From contig JAUKUA010000003.1 in assembly GCA_030549175.1 (NCBI GenBank), forward strand, positions 4,836,001 through 4,900,000: a stretch of DNA of 64,000 bases. Reading direction: 5' to 3'. Positions 1-11,770 of this stretch are shown here, one piece after another (position 1 is the stretch's first letter; each line of letters opens with the position of its first letter). Source of the DNA: Lasiosphaeris hirsuta. Its lineage: Eukaryota > Ascomycota > Sordariomycetes > Sordariales > Lasiosphaeriaceae. Under the pieces are notes generated by a model. It was given only the letters and a program-made list of their open reading frames with translations. It did not search any database and was not told the DNA's origin. The translations under genes and the position numbers were made by a program.

Positions 1-199
1 TCATTGACCCTTGTCAAATTCTGTGGAATGTTTAGTTTTGTTGTACATTACGCCTACCCCGCTGGTGGCCCGCTAATGGGCTTGATCGAGGCTCCGTGGA
101 AGAGTCGCCTACATGTCTCACCCGCGGAGACAGAGGTGCTGGTTGGGAGAGCAGAGCGGGATATCGTCACTCGTCGTCTGACGAGGGCAATACATGCCT

Positions 200-1150
200 C
201 TAGGCATCATCAACGTCCATGCCCTCCCCCTCGCCTGCCGCAGGCTCCTTATCATCCGCAACACTCTCTATCCACGCGTTCACATCCTGCCCATCGAATA
301 CTTTAAACGGCTCCGTCTTGGTGGTCCCGTCCTTAGCCTTAGCGACACCAACAATGGCGACGCTTGTGTTCTCCACTGTCAGCTCCTTGTCCTGCACCAG
401 ACTCTCCTTGAGCGCCTTGAGGCCGTGGCGGACCAGCTCCTCGCGGCCACAGTTGGCGAACGCATCAAGGTTCTTCTCGAGGTAGGTCCGGGCCATCTGG
501 CTGCGGGCGCCGATGGCAAACGCCACCATCTCCTCTGTCATGCCGCTGGGCTGGAACTCGAACAAGTGGGGGCCATTCTCGTCGGCACCGGCAACGAGCA
601 GGCCGACGCCGTAGGGCCGCTTGCCGTAGTGCTGCGTGTTGATCTGCGCCTTGGACCCGATCATGTCCACCAGGCTCCGCACTGGCATGTTGCGGCCATA
701 CGTCAACCGGTGGCCTAGGCACTGCTGTTTCATGAAGTTGGACAGAACGCGCGCATCCGAGGTGAGGCCGGCTATGGCGATGCCGACGTGCTCATCGATC
801 TGGAACAGCTTCTTTTGGTACGACGAGAGCTCTTCGGCATTGCGCTGTGGGAGGATAGTCGCGTTAGCTCGGGAACGGTGGCATGAGATGGCGGAGACAG
901 GGCGATCGGGAAGGGCTGACCTTGATTGCTACTAGGACGACATGTGTCTTGCTTGCGATACCTACGACCACCGAGCCCTGCTTGACTGCTTCCGCTGCAT
1001 ATTCGACCTGGAATATCCGCCCTTGCGGGGAGCTGGCCCAGGATTAATCGGGTTAGCAAACGTATCGGAATTGAAGGCGCGACGCGGAAGGTAGGGCTCA
1101 AAGCTTCCTTACAATGTGACCGAATCGTTGTCGTAGTTATTTCTGAACAT
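200..1150 (-). CDS. pre5: 20S proteasome subunit alpha (PSMA1 / Pre5, alpha-6 in yeast)
   Basis: Alpha-ring subunit of the 20S proteasome core; it helps gate substrate entry and has no peptidase activity itself. Three exons fit on the minus strand: 1150-1113, 1032-921 and 844-200, giving 264 aa, the usual length. The N-terminus carries the alpha-subunit signature ([20 protein letters not shown]) at about residues 6-25, and its codons are restored only when intron 1 is removed. Next follow a GSVVVGI segment, the conserved [15 protein letters not shown] stretch at the start of exon 3, and an acidic tail ending GMDVDDA, typical of this subunit. Both introns end in YAG. The start is the first ATG that opens the [10 protein letters not shown] sequence. 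The gene is divergent from vps55 across 785 bp. Confidence 0.96.
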
Positions 1151-1935
1151 GTTGACGGTTAACCCGATGGGTCAGGGCGGAATGTGATGTATGATGTGTA
1201 TTTGGGGTATTTGTATTTTAGAGAATCGAGGCCTGGTCTGCTGTCGAGCTGGTTCGGTGAGGGGAGTAGTGGTCGTTGGGATAATGTGGGTTGGGAGCTC
1301 TCGTTGGTGGTTTGGTCGTTCTATGGGCGCGCAGGCAGCTCCTAGCTTCGTCAGGTCCCGTCCTGGCTGGGCGAGGCTGCTCTAACAGGTACGTACCTTC
1401 TCTGGGCTGTGCCAGGGTGCTCCCCTCGCCGAAAAGAATCCCCGGATCCGCCTAGAGCTGAGCAAATGCACGGGCCCCACAACCGTGGTGTCAGCGACTT
1501 TCCCCCATGTCGTTAGCGCATATATGCTGTTGACGGGCGTCCCATTACGTAGCAGCTGGGGTTAACCGCCTCAACGCGGAAGCTTTTGAGTAGGCTTGCC
1601 TGGGACCCGCCAAGGCTGACTGACAACGTCCGACTCCATCACAAGTCTACCCGCAATTGCCAGTGCGACGGCATCACGCTCACGCCTACTCACACATCGC
1701 CCCTGAGAAACATTTCTCCTTCACAGCATCTCCCATCCTACCGCTACATCGATCATTTCTCCGCGACTGGTCTCACACAGCGAAACTCAACGTCGCCCGC
1801 CTCACTCCCCGCCTCCTAAGCGGCGACATCAACAGCCTTCCCCTCAAATCGAACCAGCACCTATTCACATCCCCACCCCGTCCACCTCCGAACCCCCAAG
1901 ATAGCTATACCGAAGGGGTGAAACCCACTGCTAAG
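1151..1935. promoter_or_regulatory. divergent spacer between the proteasome subunit and vps55
   Basis: This 785-base spacer should hold both promoters and 5' leaders. The 200 bases before the Vps55 start are pyrimidine-rich with many CCAC/CTCC blocks, as in fungal 5' leaders. I found no motif that I can name with confidence. Confidence 0.4.
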
Positions 1936-2386
1936 ATGCCGCAAGCAGGCCTAAAGACCATCATCGCCCTCTCCTTCGTCCTCGCTGTGGGCTTCCTCCT
2001 CGTCATCCTCTCGTGCGCCCTCTGGAAGGCCTACTATCCGCTCCTGGTCGTGGCCACCTATGTGCTGGCGCCCGTGCCCAACTGGATATGCAGCCACTGC
2101 GCCAACCCCGATGATTTTGTCGAGAGCTCGGGCGCCGCCGTGTTGGATCTCGGCCGGTTCTGCACAGGTTTTTTGGTCGTCATGGGGCTTGGTTTGTTCT
2201 CTCTCCCACCCTCCTGGGAGGCTCGGCTTTGCTAACGTTCATATGTGTGCAGCACTACCTGTCATCCTCGCCCACTCGCAAATCATCGAGGTGCCTGCCA
2301 TGATCATGTCCGTCATCGGCGGTCTGCTGATCTATGGCACGATTATCAGCTTTGCTATGTTTTTTCAGGAGGAACAGGAGTTCTAA
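1936..2386 (+). CDS. vps55: Vacuolar protein sorting protein 55 (Vps55 / OB-RGRP family)
   Basis: Small membrane protein of late endosomes; in yeast it forms a complex with Vps68 and is needed for late endosome to vacuole transport. Two exons, 1936-2191 and 2253-2386, give 129 aa, the normal family length. Four hydrophobic segments span nearly the whole protein (about residues 8-26, 31-48, 71-90, 98-118). Family hallmarks are APVPNWICSHC, NPDDFVESSG and LDLGRF. The 61-base intron starts with the less common donor GTTTGT, has a GCTAAC branch point and ends CAG; splicing joins VVMGL to ALPVILAHS. The frame stays open upstream of this ATG, but no upstream in-frame ATG is seen and the MPQAGLKTIIALSF start matches the family. 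Confidence 0.95.
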
Positions 2387-3580
2387 TGTGGGAAAATGCG
2401 GGGGTCATATCATGTTAGGGACGCGGGGCCGGTTATAGCGGAAGGTCATGCTCGGGACCTTTGCTATGAGGATGTTGTACAATATGATTTGTGTCCCAAC
2501 ATATGCTTGGGATGAATGCTGCTCAGCTTGGCAGAGGCGTGCACGATATTCCATGGGAAATTCATGGTCGGACAAGCAGGCGGACATTTAGTCAAATTTA
2601 TAAGCTTTACATTTTTCATAAGTAGGCGCTCGCGGATCCGGTTCAAGGTTAAGACTGTCTCGAGATAGGATTTAACTGCACAGCGAAACATACAACAGAT
2701 ATTGTTGTATCTAGAGGGGGTCATGTATGAGAAAAGGCCAGCAAGCTCACCGCCTAGACTCAGACTCCCAAGAGCATCCTCTCGCAGTCGAGAGGGCATT
2801 CGGGAGGTAGAGGATGCCGAAGTCCTTGAGATATCCTTCGGGAGGTCGAACTGGCGAATATGCTTGTCGTTCGTCGGGGTCGACATGCAGCCCCTTCTGG
2901 GCCATTCCATTCCAGGACGACGGCTTATCAGTAGGAATTTAAAGGCACCCAATATACCCAACTCCAGGTCTCGGGGCAAGTTCAAGTGACTTGGCTCAGA
3001 TACAAGGCGTACTTCTTACACTGAGATACAGCTAGTTTGTATGCGTCCGTGGCTGTGACCTATTGCTACCGTGATACCTTTGCGCTATGATTGTTAGGGA
3101 CCCCTGTTTTGTATCTGATGAGACCTACTGTGACCATGCATGTCATTCATGGGTATATACATATACATACATCATCTAGTCATTATCATTACATACGACA
3201 CAGAGACTTTGATGTACCCAGCTCACTTTATCCATATCCCGTGTTTCCGTGCCCCGTACCCAAATCCCGATACAATCCGCCCAATGATAACGGCTCCCAA
3301 TTCTGAGCCGAATCCCCATAAATAACCCCCCATCATCCCACTCGCTGCGTGGGAAGTGGGCAGGTGTATATAATGGTGTTCAACGAAGCAAGATACAAAC
3401 TGCCAAAACGACATAGCATTCCCTCTTCATGCTCGTTTTGTACATGATCATGATATGCAACGTTATGTGCCAATGCCAAACCAAAGCGAGCGCACCTTCC
3501 TCTTCTTATGACGCATATATGAGCCCAAGACGAAGCAAAGACAAACGACGGCAACGCCCAAAATCCTCACATGCCCTTCC
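2387..3580. other. convergent intergenic region between vps55 and the DUF4048 gene
   Basis: Both flanking genes end here, so this holds two 3' UTRs. A 173-codon minus-strand ORF (2464-2985) and several shorter ones have no family features, start context or splice pattern I trust. I see no RNA gene or repeat beyond low-complexity CATATACATACAT around 3155-3175. Confidence 0.4.
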
Positions 3581-5272
3581 TTACTGTGACACTGGGTCCG
3601 AAACAGCTGTCGGGATGGAAGCATGTGGCGGTGCCAGACTCTTCTCCCACTCGGTCATCAGGTCCGAGGCAGCACGCTTAATACTGGCGGGCGTGAGACG
3701 GTTGAGAACGGGGGGAAGAAGCTCCTCCAGCTTGTTGGCCGCTGGTGCTGTGGGTGATGGGGAGCGGGCTGCTGCTGTTGTTGCTGTTGTTGCTGTTGAT
3801 GAGGTTGACATGCGTGATTTGGATGACTTTGATTTGCTGTGAATAGGATAGGATAAGTTTTTGTCATGACATCCAAGGCATATAGAGACTTACAGAGGTG
3901 TTCCGTCGTTGTCGTCACGCTTCTCGGGAATTGAAGGGATTATATCGCCATTGACCGTTGTACCACTCCATCGAGGCGAGCTGACACTTGGGCTGTCCCA
4001 GTTGGACCAGTCGTCGTTGTCATATGAATCGACTGTTAGGGGCGTCCACGAGAAGCGCTTGGCTGCTGCCTTGGACGCATCTGTGTTCGATCTTGTGAGG
4101 GGGCGCATTTGCCTCGAGGGTGCAGATTCCATCTCCGCCGACCGAGTTGCTATCGGCGTCTCGTCGAATACCGCGGCCGCACGGGGGCGTTGGTTGGCAC
4201 CCGACGCGCGAATCGTGTCCTGGTCCTCGGCATGACTCGATGGGCTCAAGGGACTGGTGCTGATCTGCACGCCGTGCCGCATGTTCCCGTTTCCGCCTCG
4301 GACATATGTGCCCTGGCCCGTGATGGGCTCCTCGCCCACGGTTGCCTGCCTAAGGTCTTCCATGAACGTCCAAAGTCCATGCTTTAGGTCCTGTGCGATC
4401 TGCTTCACCCCGGCGCTTGCCTGGTCTGTGGACCGCGGAGCCCATGATGCGCGCTTGGCGAGCTGACCTGGAGTGATGGGTGCGAACCGCGTGGCGTACG
4501 GCGAGTTGTTTTCCTCAAATCTTGGCTTGAAGGTGTCCTGGTCGTCCTCATCCTCGTGTACCGAGAAGCCGTCGGTCAACTTGGTCGGGGATAGCAGCGA
4601 CAACGTTCTCGTGTGTCCGCCCCGGAAGACCCGCCGGCGTCCCCGCTCAGGGGTACCCTGCTGGCTCTGCTGGCCGAGGAGCAATGCCTTCCTCCTGTCC
4701 AGCTCCACGCTTCGCTTTGCCGCGGGGTCGTCCTGTGGATCAACAGCTGGCGCAGCCAGAGGACGCAGAACCTCGACGTTCCGCCTCTCTGCTCGCTTCC
4801 TGTGTGCTTCGTGTAGCGTCCATTGCTTCTTCAGCTTTAGGAGTTCCGACTCGGCACGATTGAGCTCCTCGCGCAACTCGAGGACGCGGCGCTCCTGTCC
4901 AGCTATCGCAGTGATGAAGTCACTCGGGTCGACAGGCGACAATAGAAAAGGGCTATCTAGGGGTGTAGGGGGGAATGAGGGCACTGTGGAGGAGACCGGG
5001 GTCGGCCGCGACGGGTAGGATGTAGGCGGCGCAATTGGCAACGTCAAAGACAGCCGGTTGGTGCGCGATGTCGTTGATGCAGACCGCGAGGAGCGGGTCT
5101 CGAAGAAATCGGATGATTGGGACAGCGAGGGCGAAGGGGGGACCACGTCCTCAGGCAAGCGTCGGGGTTGTGTCTCGTCATGGCTCCCTCCACACCTGAT
5201 TCGATGAGGAGCTGGATTAGGGCCTGACGTTGCGTCGTCCAGGCTGTGCTGGAGAGAGGTCATCTGCGACAT
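3581..5272 (-). CDS. DUF4048-domain protein, function unknown
   Basis: Conserved filamentous-fungal protein with no assigned function. Two exons, 5272-3894 and 3836-3581, are joined by a 57-base intron (donor GTAAGT, acceptor CACAG); without splicing the frame stops just after GTPL. The product is about 544 aa. The N-terminal third is Ser/Pro/Thr-rich and looks disordered. A coiled-coil-like stretch starts at FITAIAGQERRVLELREEL and continues through LLKLKKQW. After a basic linker come RRVFRGGHTRTLSLLSP and LKHGLWTFMEDLRQATVGEE, the most typical DUF4048 motifs. The tail has a short Ala/Thr run encoded by CTG-like repeats, then a helical KLEELLPPVLNRL segment. An in-frame ATG at 5614 would add 114 residues, but their composition looks like translated leader, so I prefer 5272 (MSQMTSLQHSL). 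Confidence 0.8.
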
Positions 5273-7289
5273 GGCTGGTCTCTCTCGGGACACACGGCGG
5301 GCTGTTTCGGTCCGCTTGCTGGGGGCAGCTTTGGATAGGGCGAAGATAAAGGACGTCTTGCGCAGGAAATCGGGGTAGTAGGCGGCGCACGAGGTTCTCC
5401 TCCGACGGTAAGAAGGGGCGGGAGAAACACAAGTTCGACGATGGCGATGCCGCCCGTGGGCGTGACTCTGTGGTGGAGACGCGTTGTTGCTCGGGCGTGT
5501 CGTTCTTCTGGCGACGACGGCAGCCTTGTGAATGTTCAATGGGTTGTCACGCAGGAAAAGAGTGTTGGCGCAAGCCGATACAAAACACGATGGTAGGAGG
5601 CCGGCGGATGTCATGGAAATGAATAAAGAAGCAGCTCAGAAGACGAAGAGAACGAGGGTGTGTGGGCACCTCATCTCATCGCCCTCATGCGCTGTGGGAT
5701 TTGATTGGCGAGGATGCCCAGACCGCTAAGTCGGTTGTCGGGGGTGGTCAATAGCAACCGCACTCAGCCAGCCAGGGTCCCGTACCTTGCAGCACTGCGC
5801 ACTGCAGGACTGCGGCCAGCCCGCCAACGTGTCTCGTGTCTAATTTTTTTGCTCCTGGGTTTTTATTCCTTGCGGCTGCGGATGTGGCTAATACCGACAA
5901 TGTCGATACAGGACTTGCTGCTGGTGCTGGTACACAATGCTTGTGCGAATCGGATGAGCGAGAGACGCGAAAACGGTTGTATTCCAAGAAGCCGGGGAAA
6001 TGGCTTAGGCAGCTGGGATGGTGGAGGAATATCGCAGCGCAGCAGGGCAGCCTGTCAGAGGAAGACAGGGAATCGTCGCGCAAGCAGGGAGGGCGGGGTG
6101 GGATTTAAGTAGGGACGCCTGATGACTGTCATTTTAACTGTTTTGAAGACATCCTTGCGCCGGTGTCGACACATTGGCTCGAGTGGGAACAGTAGCAACA
6201 GTGCTTTTTTCTGCAGTGGCCACGGAAACCCGCAGGGACCATCTGCGATGGGTCGAGAGCAAGGTGTCGTGAGAGGGCAAGGGCCCACAAAAGCAAGCAA
6301 GTCGTGCCCTTTTTAGATGCTTCTCAGGGGCGTCGAGGAGCTTCCCCGAGTTTCGTTTCGGTAGCGGTGAGCGAGATGGAGACATACGACAACGCTAATG
6401 GTCGCCCCCAAGCATTAGCTAGCCGTAACCCCTCAGCCCCTCTCTGCATCAAGACTTGAGAAGGAGGGTACATCTCACGAATCGGAGCAACAAGAGCCTG
6501 CTATGAAGGATATGTGGCTCGCCATCACATTTCTGACCATGTATGTCGCGTTGACTTGGTGGTGATAGAGCAGGCAGTTCGTGTTGAGCAAACACAGCGG
6601 GAGACCGGATATGCAGCAGCTAAAGGATGACAGGCAGAAACTCACTGCGCAATTTCACCTTGCATGTTTGGTCAGTTGAACGTGGGAACCCCAGATTGGG
6701 AGTGCCATTTACACTCCGACCCTAGGTTATTTGTTAGCGCGGAACACTCTATAAAGTGAAACCCTGAAAACATTACTTCTATTTTGAAAGACGTACTTTG
6801 CATGTCAATAAGTCTTTCCCGTATCAAAAAGGCAAAGTCGGTATATGAATTTAATAATGAGACGAGGTTATTATTGGGCAATGGGCCGCCTTTTCTCAGT
6901 CACAACTTTGAAGCCACGCGCTAACGAACCAGGGTTGGATTGTTGGTACCGAAGAGAACAAGGAAGCCCTTTAAGCCACGTGATAACGCGCAATGATCGC
7001 GCTAGATCCCCAAAAAAGGTATTCGGCAATCGTAAGTCAGTGCATGCAAAAGCAAAGCAGCACAGCACAAAACACGAGTGACGTATTTGAAACCATCGAG
7101 GCCATGAGCCAATCCTTCTCAACGGTTATCTTGCGTGCCGCGACAGAGATTCCAGCACAACCGCCGGCATTATCTCGTCCTCGAGGCCGTACCCGAAGCT
7201 GTCGACTTAATTAATTGTCCATTTATAGCGCCGGCTGGCTGTCGAGATCCGCACCTGGTCGCAACGGCCAAGCAAACACCCCCGGGACC
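5273..7289. other. 2.0 kb divergent spacer between the DUF4048 gene and the Crb2-like gene
   Basis: This should contain both promoters and leaders. Bases 5273-5614 stay open in the DUF4048 frame and may be 5' leader or an N-terminal extension. Around 6720-6880 the base composition becomes clearly AT-rich (TATAAAGTG at about 6751, then ATTTAATAATGAG near 6848). No ORF here has recognisable family features. Confidence 0.35.
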
Positions 7290-10200
7290 ATGGGTGCAAA
7301 CAGTGTACAGCGGGCCGAGCAAATGGCCTTGGAGGGCCAAAACGAATCACAAGACAGCCAAGAAATCTTAGAGGCTTACATGAAGGCCTTCGGGATTAGA
7401 CTCGTAAGTGTGGCACTTTGGGCTCCAAGACTCTGGGGCTATGATTAGCGAGCAATTGGATCGCGCAACAACGATCGGCCGTCTTGGGGTATGCTAACCA
7501 CAAGAGGCACCATGCCAGTTGAGCAGTTCGCCAGCACCAGAAGAAGCAATCCCGCAGCCATTACCAAAGCAAATCACGGCCCTCAGAGGCAAACCCAGGC
7601 ACACTTCCGGCGCTCGAAAGCCAATTGTCTTTGGCAGCCTGGCGAGCTTCGCTTCGGACCTGCACCCTACGCCAGAAGAGTCAGACATCCCAGCAAGCTG
7701 TGGCGATTCCCTAAACACGTCGAAACAGGCACGTTTTTCTCACTCTCACTCTCATTCTCGCCGTGTCACCCTCAAATCGAGAATACCGGCGACTCCAATC
7801 GTGTGTGAACACGAACCGGAACCCCTGTCGGATTGAAGTCCCAGGTGTTCGTTTAGGCATGGATTGCACTGACCAGCCGTGAAGACGCGTGATGTCAGCG
7901 CACCTAGTCCGCCGAATCCTCCAGTCCTAGAACCAGAACTGGGCTCTGATCCAAGCTGTGAAAACCGTGCTGTGTCACTCACCCACGCCGGCGAGCAGCC
8001 GCAAAAGACTCTGCAGACCTGCAATGCCGTCGACAAGACCGCCGAGGCAGATGCAAAGCTAGAAAACCCCTCCGCAGGCCCCGTCAAGGGACCCCCTCCG
8101 CCATTTGGCCACCAAGGCTCTCAATCCGGCCTGGAAACGAAGGAAAAATATGGATTCCTCTCAATCCCCAACGCAGTCCAATGACGGCAGAAGCTATGAG
8201 ATGTACTTCCGCTCCTCGCCCGCAGCATTGACGCCGCCAATTGATGCACCGCCGAGCCCCCGAAAAATTAGGGAGAGCAGCTCTCATGAGGAGCCCACTT
8301 TAATTGGGGACGACACGAGCGCAGTCAATTTCAACGTTGCCAACACCGGAGACTCTGACAGGACAACTTCGCCGATCCAGCACGACTCGGGCTTCGCCGA
8401 CTTTGGAAGCATGGGTCGGCCACGGGATGCACCTTTTCAGAACCGGCCTCCGCCGCCGTTCCCCCAGCTTCCAGAGACCCCCGTCGCGCCTCAGAATCCC
8501 TTCCGCCAGCAGAACCGGGCCCAGCTGCTTCCACCTTCGCAGTTATTCGGAGGTACTCAGTTCTCGTCGGCTATCAAGCTTGTTAGTCCGACCTCGTCAC
8601 GGCCGTCTCCGGATCATTTCAAGCAGAATTCAATCTCGCCAAATGTTGCCATTTCCTCGCCCTTAAAAGCCCGTGGCCTTCGCTCTACGCCTCTTGCCCA
8701 CGCCACATCGAGCCCTGGAATTCCAGCTAGGACAACCTCGACTGTGCTTCTGCAGGATGGACCAAGCAGTCCGCCCAACGCAGACTTGACTAAGACTCCA
8801 GTCATCCCGGATTCTCAAAAGTACAGCCTTCCCAGAAAGTCATCAGTGACCGAACCAATGAGCACATATGAGCCCATGCGCAAATCACAGGAAAGACGGT
8901 CGACCTCGGAGTTACGGTCAAATTTCGGGAACTCCGACGATGATGAAGATTCCATCGTGAGAAGAAGAAAGGCGAAATTGAAGAAGGAAGCCGCGCTGAA
9001 CCAGCTCAATACCATAAGCTTTGCTCGCCCTGTCAAATCAGATGATATCGAAGTGCCTTCCACAAATATGCGTAAGCAGAGATCACCAGCCGAGGAGTAT
9101 CTGGCCCAATGTCACGGAAAGGATGTGACGGGCGATGACTCTGACGCCCAAGAAACCGTGGCCGACTCGCAAGAAAACCATCCGCCAGCTGTTCAGCCTA
9201 TTATCCCCGTGACGGATGACGATCCAACCCAGTCAGACGTGGGCGACATTCCAGACCCAGAAGCCGACTCGTTGCCAAGCACGGCTCCAGATCTGCCGGG
9301 AGCACCAATGAGTCCGCCCATCGTTATCACCCAGCGTGTAACTGTCGATGACGATAGAGTGGAAGTTGACGCTATACCTGAGACGAGTCCAAGAGAAAGA
9401 CGGCCGCAGCCTCCAGTAAACGTCGTGGAGACGAGTCCGACAGAAAGTCGACCACAGGCCTCGTTGGATGTTCCAGGTCATCTGGACGAGCTTCCTGTGC
9501 TGAAGCTGAGGTCAACACCCGCCCTCGCCCCGGACTTCCAGTCATCGCCACCAGCACTTAGCACAAGATCTAGGAGAGCTAACGTGGCGACAACATCGGC
9601 TTCAAGATCGTCGAGCCTGAGCAACTTAGCATCCACACCAGTCCTGACATCGAGTATTACCCCACTTACGCAAGCGTCAGATACTGCAAAGTCTGTGAAT
9701 AGTACTCCAGCTATCGCTAATTCATCTCCGGTGATTACCAAGGGAAAATGGCGCAAGACAACCGAGAAGCTGCCAAAGTTGAAGACTACCCCTACGGAGA
9801 GCCTACGCGTGTCTACCCGGAGTAGGAGGCGGCTATCGAGCTCGACAGATGAGCTCTCAAGGTCCACTTCTGCGACGCCCACCTTTGAGCACAGTCTTCG
9901 CATGTCCCGCGGGCCCGTATCCAGGAAGGCTCGAGCATTGATGAAGCCTCAGCAAACTCAGCAGGGACCAAAGATCTTTGAAGGCATGGCATTCGCTATC
10001 TCCTTCCAGTCGAGGCGACCGGGCGAGCCCACCGACCAGTACAACACTCGTATGGAATTTTCAACGACGATCGAGAGAAGAATCAAGCAAGCCGGCGGGA
10101 GAATCCTCGATGCTGGCTTTGACGAGCTGTTTGATGTCTCGCCTATCAGAACGGCAACAAGCAGCCCCGTGGTAACGTCGCAGACCGAGCCCGAGATCAG

Positions 10201-10888
10201 CCTTACAGAGGCGGGCCGCTCCACAGGCTTCGCAGCTCTCATCGCGGATGGTCACTCGCGGAAGGTCAAGTACATGCAGGCGCTCGCTCTAAGCTTGCCC
10301 TGCCTAGCAAGCCGCTGGATCACGACCTGTTTGGATCGAGGCGAGCTCGTCGACTGGACGCCCTTTCTCCTCTGTGCTGGCCAGTCCGCCTTTCTCGGGG
10401 ACGCGATCCGATCTCGGAATCTGACTGCATACAACCCAGTGACGGCGAGATTGACAGATACTGTCGATCAGCGGACGAAACTTCTGGAAGGCAGCCGCAT
10501 TCTCTTGGTCCTGAAGAAGGCGCTCGAAGGAAAGAAAATGGCCTATGTCTTTCTCGCACGGGTCTTGGGTGCTTCAGTGTCTCGCGTGTACAGCCTCGAG
10601 GAGGCAAAGGGCGAGGTTAAATCTGCAGAGGACTCGGGTCACCCGTTTGACTGGGTCTATGTGGATGGGAAAGAGGATGTGGGTAATTCGTTTGACACCA
10701 ACGCCAGCGTTGCCACAAACACTACAAGAGGGGGTAGGAAGAGAAAAAGGGCGAGTGCTGTTACGGCTGCAGCAGCGTCTACAGCCAGTGAGCCCGTGTC
10801 AAAGAAGATACGGACGCTGAGCGATGAGTTGGTTATTCAGAGTCTAATACTGGGAAGGGTTATAGAGGAGGGCGAGATGGGTGGCTAA
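7290..10888 (+). CDS. crb2: Crb2/Rad9/53BP1-type DNA-damage checkpoint mediator with tandem BRCT
   Basis: Scaffold protein expected to bring checkpoint kinases to damaged chromatin. Proposed exons are 7290-7403, 7519-7804, 7877-8028 or 7877-8082, then 8078 or 8177 to 10888, giving 1105-1120 aa. Intron 1 (GTAAGT, TGCTAAC, CCAG) and intron 2 (GTGAAC, ACTGAC, CCAG) fit well. Intron 3 is ambiguous: a 49-base and a 94-base version both keep frame. The N-terminus and middle are disordered and rich in SQ/TQ and SP/TP sites (SSQSPTQS, ESQDSQEI). Two BRCT repeats fill the C-terminus, from about base 9960: GRILDAGFDELF, ALIADGHSRKVKYMQALAL, LPCLASRWI, then AYVFLARVLGASV and FDWVYVDG. No Tudor domain is visible between the disordered part and BRCT1. 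A start at ATG 8150 without upstream exons is possible but less likely. Confidence 0.82.
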
Positions 10889-11770
10889 ATGATAATCATC
10901 ACGGTTGTTGGGCTGGGTGTTTGGTTTGTGTATTCTATGATACCGGATAGACTCGTACTGTTTAGGTCATGGGGTTGGGGTATGGTAGGATGAAGGCGTT
11001 CTGAGATTTTGATTGGGATCATGTAGGTGTATAGCATTTGCGTTGTCGGGTAGGCCGCTGGAGGTCTGGAGATATCCATAAAACTGGCGATGTTGAGATA
11101 GGGTTATTTGGCTCACTCTATAGGCCTAGGAGCTGAATTGACATGCAGTGTAACCAAGGGGGGATTTTGTCGCACAATCTCGTAAGTCCCTTTTAGCATA
11201 CCAATAATAAAGCAGGTAGATAAAGGGCCTCATGCCTACTTTGTCAATCGCAAGTACTATACACGGGATAGAGCATTGAAGGCCGCGAAACGCCATGTGA
11301 AAGTCAAACTGCTAACGGCGAAATGCGGGGTAGATGTCATACCTAATGGTCCTAAACTATCAACAAATTCAATGTACTCGGCCGCGGATCAACACCCAAA
11401 AAAGGGAGGTCAAGACCTACGACGGCTGAGCAACATCGAAGCACTCCGAAAGCCGGCAGGGAGCTTCTCCACAGCGCCAGCGTCACAGCAGGGATGGCGA
11501 GCTTGGGACGATGCGGGAGACGGAGAGGGGTACGACGAGTAGGGGTAGGGGTTTAGGCCGCGGCGGTAATACGACCGGTGATGACGGCGCCGAAAGCACC
11601 CCTTTCTTCATCTTTCCTACCGCTATTGCCGTGTCGGCGACCTGGCGATACTTGGCTTTGTCGGCCTCCGAGATACCCCGCACCAGCTTCCCCTTTCTCA
11701 TATTATACCCAAACTATACCCCAACCAACTACATCACCCGCGTTACTCGACAACATCCTATTCCGCAGTT
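10889..11770. other. intergenic region downstream of the Crb2-like gene
   Basis: This holds the 3' UTR of the checkpoint gene and the promoter of the gamma-glutamyltransferase gene. An 88-codon ORF at 11276-11542 and overlapping frames at 11483-11701 show no family signature. Nothing else is recognisable. Confidence 0.35.

Noticed and set aside
1657..1935. N-terminal extension of Vps55
   Set aside because: The frame is open but opens with TTG and shows leader-like composition; the family starts at 1936.
2464..2985. 173-codon minus-strand ORF downstream of vps55
   Set aside because: No family motif, biased composition or splice pattern; it lies in the 3' region of two convergent genes.
5273..5614. 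114-residue N-terminal extension of the DUF4048 protein
   Set aside because: An in-frame ATG exists at 5614, but the extra residues look like translated leader; kept only as an alternative.
8105..8150. Upstream TTG start for the long BRCT frame
   Set aside because: Not an ATG; either ATG 8150 or the spliced upstream exons with ATG 7290 explain the gene better.
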